A DNA stretch of 64,000 bases, taken from Bryobacteraceae bacterium (lineage in GTDB: Bacteria; Acidobacteriota; Terriglobia; Bryobacterales; Bryobacteraceae). Under the pieces are notes generated by a model, which worked only from the letters and a program-made list of their open reading frames with translations, made no database searches and was not told the origin of the DNA. Shown piece after piece: positions 50,456-57,594 of the stretch. The stretch is taken from contig JAWKHH010000001.1 in assembly GCA_041394945.1 (NCBI GenBank), positions 2,108,001 through 2,172,000 of the forward strand. Direction: 5' to 3'. Within the stretch, counting starts at the first letter, position 1. Each line of letters starts with the position of its first letter. A program made the position numbers and the translations under genes.

Positions 50456-51550
50456 TTACATGCCCAACATCTGGCCGCCATCCATGTTGCGGGGCGGCTG
50501 CGGATCGGCTGTTCCGCGCGCGGAATCGAACGCGACGCGGAACGTTCCCTGCAACGACACGGTCTGCCGGAGCGGGATGCGACCCTCGAGGATCAGCCGG
50601 TTGCGGACGTAGGGGTGGTGCGTCCACGGACCGATGGCGAGGTGGTGGAGGTCATGATTGACGAGGTCGCCGGTGACGAGCAGGAAGCGGAAGGCCGCGT
50701 AGACGGCGAGGTGGGCCAGCAGGCCCGGGAGCGAGTGGTCGCCGGGGTCCGGCAGGAGGAGCCGGCCGTAGGTGACCGCGATGGAGGTCTCCATCGGGGC
50801 TTGGCCTTCGGGACGCGTGCCCCAGAGATGCTCGCTCGCCCATTGGACGAGCGTTGCGATCTGGTAGAGCACACCGGCGAACATTACCCACGCGAGTGAC
50901 GCCGACCAGAGCATGGCGGCGTTGAACGCGAGCGCGAGGGCGCGGCGAGCGAGGGGGCCTTCGGCTAGGTTGGCCCGGAGACGCGCCCAGAGGAACCTGG
51001 CGTGGAAGCGCGGCTCGACGATGGTGAGCCCGAACGGCACGACGCCGTCGAAGCGTGCGCCGAGCCAGGCGATGAAGCGCTGGTCCGTATCGCGCGGACC
51101 GGCGGCGTAGGCGTGATGCCGCTGATGGTCGCGGCGGTAGGCCTCGAAGCGCGGGAGCAGGAGCATGGCGCTGGCAACGTCGTAGATGACGCGGCGGAGC
51201 CATGCGGGTCCGGGCATCACCTTGGCGCCGTGAGTCATGTGGTGGCCGACGACGGAGCTGAACTGGCGCATGCCGTGGACCAGCAGGAGTCCGGCGGCGA
51301 TGGCGAGCGGCACTGGGAGGAACAGCCCGGCGAGTCCGGCGAGAATGGCGGCCATCATCAGCGCGAAGGCGCGGGGTTCGGTGGCTTCCGCCGGCGCGGT
51401 TGCGCCGGTGGGCGCGAGTCCGGTGATGGCGGTGAGCATGCGGCTCGCCGAGGGTTGGAGTAAGTGGGGGAGGCGGCGGACGAGCACCGTCTCCAATTGG
51501 TCGCGAATGGCCAGCGCCTGGCGGCCGGGAGTCAGGTTGTAATTTGGCAT
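50456..51550 (-). CDS. Membrane fatty acid desaturase
   Basis: 364 residues with several hydrophobic segments. The three histidine boxes of the di-iron desaturase/hydroxylase fold are visible: VVGHHMTHGAK, YRRDHQRHHAYA and VNHDLHHLAIG. An N-terminal cytosolic stretch of ~60 residues precedes the first helix. It likely introduces double bonds into membrane lipids; the position is unknown. There is no neighbouring lipid gene apart from the ceramidase-like enzyme. Confidence 0.88.
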   Translation of the reverse strand: MPNYNLTPGRQALAIRDQLETVLVRRLPHLLQPSASRMLTAITGLAPTGATAPAEATEPRAFALMMAAILAGLAGLFLPVPLAIAAGLLLVHGMRQFSSVVGHHMTHGAKVMPGPAWLRRVIYDVASAMLLLPRFEAYRRDHQRHHAYAAGPRDTDQRFIAWLGARFDGVVPFGLTIVEPRFHARFLWARLRANLAEGPLARRALALAFNAAMLWSASLAWVMFAGVLYQIATLVQWASEHLWGTRPEGQAPMETSIAVTYGRLLLPDPGDHSLPGLLAHLAVYAAFRFLLVTGDLVNHDLHHLAIGPWTHHPYVRNRLILEGRIPLRQTVSLQGTFRVAFDSARGTADPQPPRNMDGGQMLGM

Positions 51551-51590
51551 CTGTATGCCCTCCTGAACAGCGGCACTTCCCCCCTCTGGG

Positions 51591-52505
51591 ATGGCTGGAT
51601 TTCGGGTGTCTTCTTACGCGGGTGTTGATTTGATAGCGTTTAAAGTTATGGGCAAGATTCGCGAGGGGGACTTATGGGCGCGGCTGGAGCCGAAAGCGGT
51701 GGGAACTCGGGTAAAAGTTGGGGCGAGCAAGGCGTCGGCCAGTGTGACTGCGACGGCGATCCGGAGGGGCGACGACGGATTTTGGTATTACACGGATGAG
51801 GTCGCGATCGAGATCTGGCCGAACCGGTTTCTCGAAGCGCCGTTCGATGAGGGGCGGCTGGTGTGGATGGGGCTGGAGGTGAAGACCAAGGACCGTGACT
51901 GGCGGCGCAAGCACCTGGCGTTCGCGCTCGAGCCGTATTCGCTCAACTGGTACGGGAACGCGCCGTTCCGTCCGGCGGCGAAGACGAAGGCACAGGCGAT
52001 GGGGCAGGTGCTGCGGGAGCGGAAGAAGAACGGCGGGGATCTGCTGGCGGCGTTGGAGACCACCGGGTACGATCCCTTTGAGACGAATCGAGACTGGCTG
52101 ACAGCGCGGCTGGAGAACCCGATGCGGATCCATTGGGACGGGTTGGAGCCGGTAGGCGATCAGTTCGCTTACGGGCGGAGCGTGAACTACTCGTACGGGA
52201 CGAAGGGAAGCGAGAAGCCGCAGTGGCTATTCGGGGTCTGCGAGGACTTCGAGCAGGCGGTAGAGGGCGTTCAGCGCGAGATGACGAGCGACTCCAAGAT
52301 CTATTCGATGCTTTCCGACGGGCCGAGCGAGTTGCTGATGCCACTGTTGTTGGCGTCGGTGAAACAGGCGCTGGCGGGGCGTGCCGGAGGCGACAAGCCG
52401 AACCGCGTGGCGTTTCCCGCGGCGCGGATCTTTCAGCGCCACATGGAGGCGGCGGAGGCTCGGAGCGACAAGATCCGGCGGAAGCTGGGGCGGGGGGCGC
52501 GGTGA
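51591..52505 (+). CDS. Conserved hypothetical protein, first gene of the DGR/NACHT operon
   Basis: 304 residues from the ATG at 51591; an ATG at 51648 (MGKIREGDLWARLEP) is an alternative start. I do not recognise the family. Visible features are a beta-rich N-terminal half (VKVGASKASASVTATAIRRG, FWYYTDEVAIEIWPNRF), a charged middle with KTKDRDWRRKHLAF, and a helical C-terminus with DKIRRKLGRGAR. There are no membrane helices and no signal peptide, so it is cytosolic. Its stop shares one base with the ATG of the protease-NACHT gene (TGATG), so the two products are made together and are probably partners. It may be an effector or a regulator of that protein. Confidence 0.75.
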   Translation: MAGFRVSSYAGVDLIAFKVMGKIREGDLWARLEPKAVGTRVKVGASKASASVTATAIRRGDDGFWYYTDEVAIEIWPNRFLEAPFDEGRLVWMGLEVKTKDRDWRRKHLAFALEPYSLNWYGNAPFRPAAKTKAQAMGQVLRERKKNGGDLLAALETTGYDPFETNRDWLTARLENPMRIHWDGLEPVGDQFAYGRSVNYSYGTKGSEKPQWLFGVCEDFEQAVEGVQREMTSDSKIYSMLSDGPSELLMPLLLASVKQALAGRAGGDKPNRVAFPAARIFQRHMEAAEARSDKIRRKLGRGAR

Positions 52506-55177
52506 TGCGGAATGGAGTGGTGACGATCGAGTTTCCGAAGGGGCGGCACCGGGGCAATGGAGTGGTGATCGGTCCGCGGATGGTGATCACTTGCGCGCAT
52601 GTGGTGAAGGAGGCACGGAAGGGCACGAAGATCTGGATCGACGGCGAAACGGCCGCGACGATCCGGGGGGCGGATGCGAGGGCGGACCTGGCGTTGCTCG
52701 ACACCGATAACGAAGCCGGCGCGCCGCTGCCCTGGCGCGAGGCGGGGAGCATCGGCGAGAAGGTGACCTACATCGGAAGTTCGCACCCGGACGGCAGGAT
52801 CGTGCCGGCGAGCGAAGTCTGTCCCGCGTCGAAGACGTTGACGCTCGCGGCGAATTTTCCCGAAGGTGCGAGCGGAGGCGGCGTGTTCCGGGATCACGGA
52901 GCGCAGATCTACTGCATCGGGGTGCTGGACGAACACCAGCACATGACGACGAGTTCCACGGCGATCGGGATCGGGAAGGTGCGCGACTTCTGCCGGAGCC
53001 TGGGCGTGGAACTGCCGGACAAGCCCGCCGCGCCGCCACCACCGCGCAAGTACGACATTGAGCCCTACTGGGAGTGGCTGCGCGGGCACACGCAGCAGAT
53101 CGATTTCCGGGGATTAAAGGCGGGGACAAAGAAGGTCCAAGCGTATCCGATGGACGACCTGTTCATTCCGCTGATGACCTACAGCGGCGGCGAGATGCGC
53201 AAAGCGGTTCCGCTAGAAGAAGCGCTGCGGCGAAACCGAATGCTGGTGATCCAGGGCGACGCAGGGAGCGGCAAGACGACGTTTCTGCGCTACGAGGCAT
53301 GGCAATACTGCCGGCCGGAGCCGGGGCGAAGGGGCATTCCGCTGCTGGTGAGCATCGCGCGGCTCGACACATTCATTCAGGCGCACGCTGGAAAGGGCGA
53401 CTACCCGACGGAGGCGGATTCGCCGGCGTGGATCTCGCACTACCTCATGGCCCAGAGCACAGAACGGAAATGGGGCCTCGAACGCGCGTTCTTCGAGACG
53501 AGACTCACCGACGCGGAGACGGTTGTCCTGCTCGACGGACTGGACGAAGCGACGAGCGAGCAGCGGCGCGAGCAGATGGCCCGCCTGTTCGAGCAGGCGC
53601 GGACGACGTACAAGCGCTGCCGATGGGTGGTGACGACACGGCCGGCGGCCTATGAAGGGAAGGGCACGCTCGACGGGTTCACGGTGACGGCGATTCTCGA
53701 CCTCGAGCAGCCGCAGATCGAAGGGTTTCTGAAGCGATGGTCGCTTTGTCTGAAAGACAACCACGAATCGGCCGCTGAGGAGCATTGCCGGGATTTGCGC
53801 GGGGCGTTGGACCGGTCGCCGTGGGAGATCCGGAAGATGGCGCGGAATCCGCTGATGCTTTCGGCGCTGGCAGTGGTCCACTACAACGAAAGCCGTCTGC
53901 CGGATCAACGGGCGGAGTTGTACGAGTGCATCCTGAAGTGGTTGGCTCGGAGCCGGGAGGAGAAGCCGGGGCGGCCGCGCGATGCTGAACTGTTGGACCG
54001 GTATGGCTATCTGGCGGTGAGCATGCAGGACGCCAAGGGGAAGTACCTGACTCGCCTGCCGCGGGCGGAAGCGGCGCAACTGCTGGCGAGGCAATACAAG
54101 CTAACGAGCGCCGCGGAGATGTTGGCCGAAGACGAGATCGACAGCGGCATCATCACGAGCGAGGGCACGAAGGAAATCAAGTTCTATCACAGGAGCTTTC
54201 AGGAGTACCTGGCGGCGCGGTATCTGGCGGAACTGGAGGCGGCGGACCGGAAGGCGGAGGTGGAGAGGCTGATCGCGCGGCCGGAGTGGCGCGAGACGCT
54301 GGTGTTGCTGGCCGGGTGCCTTCACGGGAGGAGCGAGAAGTGGCTGAATGGCTTCTTCCGGGATCTGGTGGCCTATGGGCTGGGGCGGAAGAAGCTGGAA
54401 GGCCGGGCTCGTGTGGTTGGGCTGGTAGGGTCGATGCTGACGGACCTGGCCGCCGTCGAGTACGCGTTGGAAGGCGAGACGGAGAGTCAGTACGGGGAAC
54501 TGCGGACTGACGTGATGCGGATCTTCGAGCCGGACGGCGCGCCGGAGTTGGGCGTGAAGACCCGCGCGGCGGTGGCGGATGCGCTGGCACAGGGCGGAGA
54601 TCCGCGGTTGAAGCTGCCGCGAGATCCAGGCTACTGGGTGAAGGTGGGGAAGCTCTGGTTCGGCCGGTTTCCGGTGACTGTGCATGAGTATGCAAGGTAC
54701 GTGGAGTCGGGCGGGAAGAAACCGGGCGAGTGGTTGGAGCAGATGCAGACTCCGAGCCGCCCTGTCGTGAGAGTGAGTTGGCACGACGCGAACGGCTACT
54801 GCAATTGGGTCGGCGCAGTCCGGCTGCCAACGGATGCCGAGTGGGCAGCGGCCGCCTATGGCAGCAAAGGCGGACGAGAGTTTCCTTGGGGAGACCGGCC
54901 TGAACCGAACGACGAGGTCGCGAACTTCGGCGGCAACGTCGCGCGTCCAAGCTCGGTGGGCCTGTTTCCCGAGGGAGCGACTCCGGAGGGGCTGATGGAC
55001 ATGGCTGGTAATGTTTGGGAGTGGACTTCCACCGAACACTCTGGGGGCAAGTCCGTGCGGGGCGGTTCGTTCGGCGACAGTGCGTACTGGCTCCGGGCGG
55101 CGTATCGGTACTGGAACGTTCCTGGCCTCAGGTACGTCATTCTGGGGTTTCGATTGGTCCGGGAATCCGTCCCTTGA
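52505..55177 (+). CDS. Trypsin-like protease-NACHT NTPase-FGE/CLec variable protein (DGR target)
   Basis: 890 residues. (1) A trypsin-like protease at ~1-170 with an intact triad: His32 in TCAHVV, Asp61 in ADLALLD, Ser123 in GASGGGVF. (2) A NACHT NTPase at ~240-600: Walker A GDAGSGKT (251-258), Walker B LLDGLDEAT (~342-350), then sensor-type TTRPAAYEG and the HRSFQEYLAARYLAEL segment. (3) A formylglycine-generating-enzyme/C-type-lectin domain at ~700-890: FPVTVHEYARYV, RLPTDAEWAAAAYG, FPWGDRPEPNDEVANFGGNV, MDMAGNVWEWTS, VRGGSF. The last 40 residues are encoded by the variable repeat. No signal peptide, so it is cytosolic. By analogy with NACHT immune receptors, ligand binding by the diversified domain would trigger NTPase assembly and protease action (inference). 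Confidence 0.93.
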   Translation: MRNGVVTIEFPKGRHRGNGVVIGPRMVITCAHVVKEARKGTKIWIDGETAATIRGADARADLALLDTDNEAGAPLPWREAGSIGEKVTYIGSSHPDGRIVPASEVCPASKTLTLAANFPEGASGGGVFRDHGAQIYCIGVLDEHQHMTTSSTAIGIGKVRDFCRSLGVELPDKPAAPPPPRKYDIEPYWEWLRGHTQQIDFRGLKAGTKKVQAYPMDDLFIPLMTYSGGEMRKAVPLEEALRRNRMLVIQGDAGSGKTTFLRYEAWQYCRPEPGRRGIPLLVSIARLDTFIQAHAGKGDYPTEADSPAWISHYLMAQSTERKWGLERAFFETRLTDAETVVLLDGLDEATSEQRREQMARLFEQARTTYKRCRWVVTTRPAAYEGKGTLDGFTVTAILDLEQPQIEGFLKRWSLCLKDNHESAAEEHCRDLRGALDRSPWEIRKMARNPLMLSALAVVHYNESRLPDQRAELYECILKWLARSREEKPGRPRDAELLDRYGYLAVSMQDAKGKYLTRLPRAEAAQLLARQYKLTSAAEMLAEDEIDSGIITSEGTKEIKFYHRSFQEYLAARYLAELEAADRKAEVERLIARPEWRETLVLLAGCLHGRSEKWLNGFFRDLVAYGLGRKKLEGRARVVGLVGSMLTDLAAVEYALEGETESQYGELRTDVMRIFEPDGAPELGVKTRAAVADALAQGGDPRLKLPRDPGYWVKVGKLWFGRFPVTVHEYARYVESGGKKPGEWLEQMQTPSRPVVRVSWHDANGYCNWVGAVRLPTDAEWAAAAYGSKGGREFPWGDRPEPNDEVANFGGNVARPSSVGLFPEGATPEGLMDMAGNVWEWTSTEHSGGKSVRGGSFGDSAYWLRAAYRYWNVPGLRYVILGFRLVRESVP
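55044..55164 (+). repeat. DGR variable repeat (VR)
   Basis: 121 bp at the end of the FGE/CLec gene, collinear with the template repeat at 56871-56991 (offset 1827). In the core 55070-55153, 18 of 29 template adenines are replaced (to T, G or C) and one non-adenine site differs (T to C at 55111). Template NNN and NR codons have become GDS, YW, Y, YW, V, GL, Y, V and I. The 3' anchor CTGGGGTTTCGATTGGTCCG onward (55142-55164) is identical to the TR, as expected of an initiation-of-homing site. A 5-bp hairpin TTGAC-CAA-GTCAA follows at 55195-55207. Confidence 0.97.
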
Positions 55178-55288
55178 TTGTTTTTCCTTTTCCCTTGACC
55201 AAGTCAACGTACTGCTCAATGGCCTGTGCAGCCGATGCGGTGCCCGCGGCCGTGCCGCGGGCGGGAAATTTTTTGGCAGAATTGCCAG

Positions 55289-55651
55289 ATGAAGCGGCGC
55301 TACACAGAACCGTCCACCCCGATTGTGGTGGCCAAGACGTACGACTTTGTGAAATGGCTGCTGCCGAAGGTGGAGAACTTTCCGCGAGCGCACAAGTTCA
55401 CCATTGGAGACCGGCTCACGGAGCAGGGGCTAGACCTTCTCACGGCGTTGGTGGAGGCGGCTTATGCCCACCAGAAGCAGGATCTGCTCGAATCGGCCAA
55501 TCGCAAGGTGAACAGCACGCGGTATCTGCTGCGGCTGGCCAAGGACATGAACCTGCTCACCGGCGATTCCTACGCCTTCAGCGCCGTCCACCTGGACGAA
55601 ATCGGGCGGATGGTAGGCGGCTGGATGAAGTCTCAGCCGGAACGGGCGTAG
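55289..55651 (+). CDS. avd: DGR accessory protein Avd (four-helix bundle)
   Basis: 120 residues. Fold and blocks of the Avd/23S-IVP-like four-helix family: TYDFVKWLLPKVENFPRAHK, FTIGDRLTEQGLDLLTALVE, AYAHQKQDLLESANRKVNST and LRLAKDMNLLTGDSYAFSAV. Avd forms a basic pentamer that binds the RT and template RNA and is required for mutagenic reverse transcription in studied DGRs. It sits between VR and RT, six bases before the RT start. The frame is intact. Confidence 0.95.
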   Translation: MKRRYTEPSTPIVVAKTYDFVKWLLPKVENFPRAHKFTIGDRLTEQGLDLLTALVEAAYAHQKQDLLESANRKVNSTRYLLRLAKDMNLLTGDSYAFSAVHLDEIGRMVGGWMKSQPERA

Positions 55652-55657
55652 GGAGCG

Positions 55658-56817
55658 ATGGCGAATCGAGTTGGCGGATTGTGGGATAGGCTCACAAGTT
55701 TCGAGCACCTCGTTCACTCCGCATTTCGGGCGGCGGAGGGAAAACGGAAGCGCGGCGATGTAGCAGCGTATTTCCTGAACCTAGAGCCCAGGATATTGAA
55801 CCTGCGCCGTCAACTGTTGGGGGGCGCCTACCGGCCTGGCCCCTACCGGACATTCCACGTAATGGACCCAAAGCCCCGGCAGATTTCCGCCGCGCCGTTT
55901 GCCGATCGCGTGGTTCATCATGCGCTCACGGGAATGCTCGAGCCGGTGTTCGAGCGGCGTTTTTCCCCGAATAGTTTCGCGTGCCGGATGGGTCGAGGAA
56001 CGCACGCCGCGCTGGCACGCGCGCGGGAGGGCGCGGCTCGCCACCGGTATTGCCTCCGCTGCGACGTCCGCAAATACTTCGCGTCTCCTATACAACAGCC
56101 CGCACGACGGAGCTCGGCGCGGCGAGGAAAGCCGCTGTTTCTCGTACGCCTTGGGGGCCGCGCCGGCCCTGTGCGGGCTTTGGACCAAGCGATCCTGGTC
56201 GAGATGCTGGCGCGGGTAATTCGATGCAGGCCGACCCTCGATTTGGCCGAGACTATCATCGCCGGATCGAACCCGCAGGAAGAGGTCCCGTGGTACTTCC
56301 CGGGCGACGACCTCTTTACGCCGTTCGAGCGCCGCCGCGGGCTGCCGCTCGGGAACCAGACCTCACAGTTTTTCGCGAATGTCTACCTCAATGGCATGGA
56401 CCAGTTCATCGACCGGCAGGTGAAGCCGCCGGTCTACGTCCGCTACGTGGACGACTGGGTGGTGTTCGACGATGACAAGGAGCGGCTTGGCGAACTACGC
56501 GTGCGCCTGGAGGCGGAGTTGGCGCGGGTGCGGCTCCGCATGCATCCGGGCAAATCGCGGGTGTACCGTTGCCGCGACGGTTTGACGTTCCTCGGTTGGC
56601 GGCTCTTCCCCGGACACGCGAGGTTGGCAAGGGGCAATGTAGTGGCCACACAGAGGAGGATGCGGCGTCTTCAGGAGCGGGCGTCATCGACTGGGAACGA
56701 GTGACACAGAGCGTAAGCGCGTGGCAGGCGCACGCGAGCCACGGCGACACGGCCGTGCTGCGCCGGCGGCTGCTGGAGAGATATCCGTTTCGGGCGCGCG
56801 GGGCGCGTCCGCAATGA
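55658..56817 (+). CDS. DGR reverse transcriptase, interrupted (93-bp insertion and 1-nt frameshift)
   Basis: The continuous frame runs to 56704 (348 residues). DGR-RT motifs: RTFHVMDPKPRQISAAPFAD, SPNSFACRMGRGTHAALARA, motif A RCDVRKYFAS (catalytic Asp ~136), GSNPQEEVPWYFPGDDLFTP, the DGR signature LPLGNQTSQFFANVYLN (GxxxSQ instead of retroviral QGxxxSP), and YVDD at ~263-266 in VRYVDDWVVF. Residues 144-174 are an insertion between YFAS and LDQAILVEML. Near 56680 the frame slips: the expected C-terminal tail (VIDWERVTQSVSAWQAHASH, GDTAVLRRRLLERYPF) continues in the next frame to a TGA at 56815-56817, so one base is missing. The enzyme is probably defective as written. Confidence 0.93.
56087..56179. 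repeat. Palindromic 93-bp insertion inside the RT gene
   Basis: Exactly 31 codons that interrupt the conserved YFAS-LDQAILVEM junction. The insert has nested arms: AGCCCGCAC (56097-56105) with GTGCGGGCT (56171-56179), GGCGCGGC (56116-56123) with GCCGCGCC (56157-56164), and a small inner GAAA/TTTC hairpin. This looks like a REP- or MITE-type element. It happens to match the 93-bp period of the array at 1.5 kb, but I see no sequence likeness. A target duplication is not clear beyond a possible CT. Confidence 0.8.
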
Positions 56818-56870
56818 GTTTTCCCGTGCGCGAAACATCCAACCGGGGTTTCGTTCCGGGGAGAGGGCGC

Positions 56871-56991
56871 GAGGCCAATCCGTGCGGGGCGGTTCGTTCA
56901 ACAACAATGCGAACAGGCTCCGGGCGGCGAATCGAAATAGGAACGAACCTGACAACAGGAACGACAATCTGGGGTTTCGATTGGTCCGGGA
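56871..56991 (+). repeat. DGR template repeat (TR)
   Basis: Non-coding template 54 bp after the RT tail stop. Read in the VR frame it gives SVRGGSFNNNANRLRAANRN followed by RNEPDNRNDNLGFRLV, the AAY-rich pattern typical of templates for FGE/CLec targets. Its adenines are the sites that differ in the VR. The 3' end, CTGGGGTTTCGATTGGTCCG (56969 onward), is shared with VR. The TR-containing RNA would be copied by the RT with adenine misincorporation and the cDNA homed into the VR. Confidence 0.97.
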
Positions 56992-57594
56992 TGTGGAGCG
57001 GTGGCCGCAAGGCCTCTGTATTGGCCAGAGCTGTGTAGGCGGCGGCCGGCGACGGCGGCTGGTGAACCAGGAGTGCATCTCCACTTCCGGGTTTCGTGCC
57101 TGGCGTTCCACCTATTTGGGGGGAGCGCCGAATCATGCGGTAGGGCTCCGGTCCTGTGGTAGGCCGCGACCGGGGAACCGTCGCGGCGCCAAGCTCGGCC
57201 GGAGCCCACGGCATTCGCCGATCGAGGCACGATCCCGTGCCAATCCATAGAAAAACGGCGGGGCAGCCCCGAGTTCCGGGAGAAGCTCAAGCGATGTCGG
57301 ACTCGAGTTTCGAAACGAACTGAGCCAGGCGTTCCATGACCGATTCCCGGGTTCCAGTACTTACAACCCTTGGCGGACCGCATCTGGCCGGGCGATACTC
57401 GCCTTGGTAGTTTTCGCGAGCCCCGCTTGACTCGCGAGACGGCAAGGGATATGCTCCCAACAAGCTGGCCTGAGAAGGCTGCCGCGCATAGTGAGCGGTG
57501 GGCCGGCTCAAGCGCACCGGTGATTAGTTAGAGGGACTCGCGGTAGTTTCTCCGGGGATGCCGATCCACGGAACGATCTCCGCGATCGCACGAG
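56992..57594. other. Non-coding stretch after the DGR template
   Basis: About 600 bp with no convincing gene. The reading frames present (for example minus 57287-57517) lack codon bias and family likeness. It contains the structured segment at 57143-57241 and marks the junction between the DGR and the polysaccharide locus. An AGTTAGAGGG stretch stands ahead of the next gene. Confidence 0.6.
57143..57241 (+). ncRNA. Nested stem-loops downstream of TR (candidate DGR RNA 3' domain)
   Basis: GGGCTCCGG (57143-57151) pairs exactly with CCGGAGCCC (57199-57207), enclosing GCCGCGAC (57163-57170) with GTCGCGGC (57180-57187). A further GGCACG/CGTGCC hairpin follows at 57226-57241. In the Bordetella phage DGR the RNA beyond the TR (spacer) is needed by RT and Avd, so this fold may serve the same role. 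That parallel is inference. Confidence 0.4.

Noticed and set aside
56087..56179. Same repeat family as the 1.5 kb array
   Set aside because: Both are 93 bp and palindromic, but arms and inner sequence do not match; the shared length is probably chance.
55658..56704. Group II intron or retron RT
   Set aside because: The GNQTSQ signature, adjacent avd and the TR/VR pair are specific to DGRs; no intron domains V/VI or msr/msd are visible.
57287..57517. Small minus-strand gene after the DGR
   Set aside because: No codon bias, no Shine-Dalgarno and no recognisable family.
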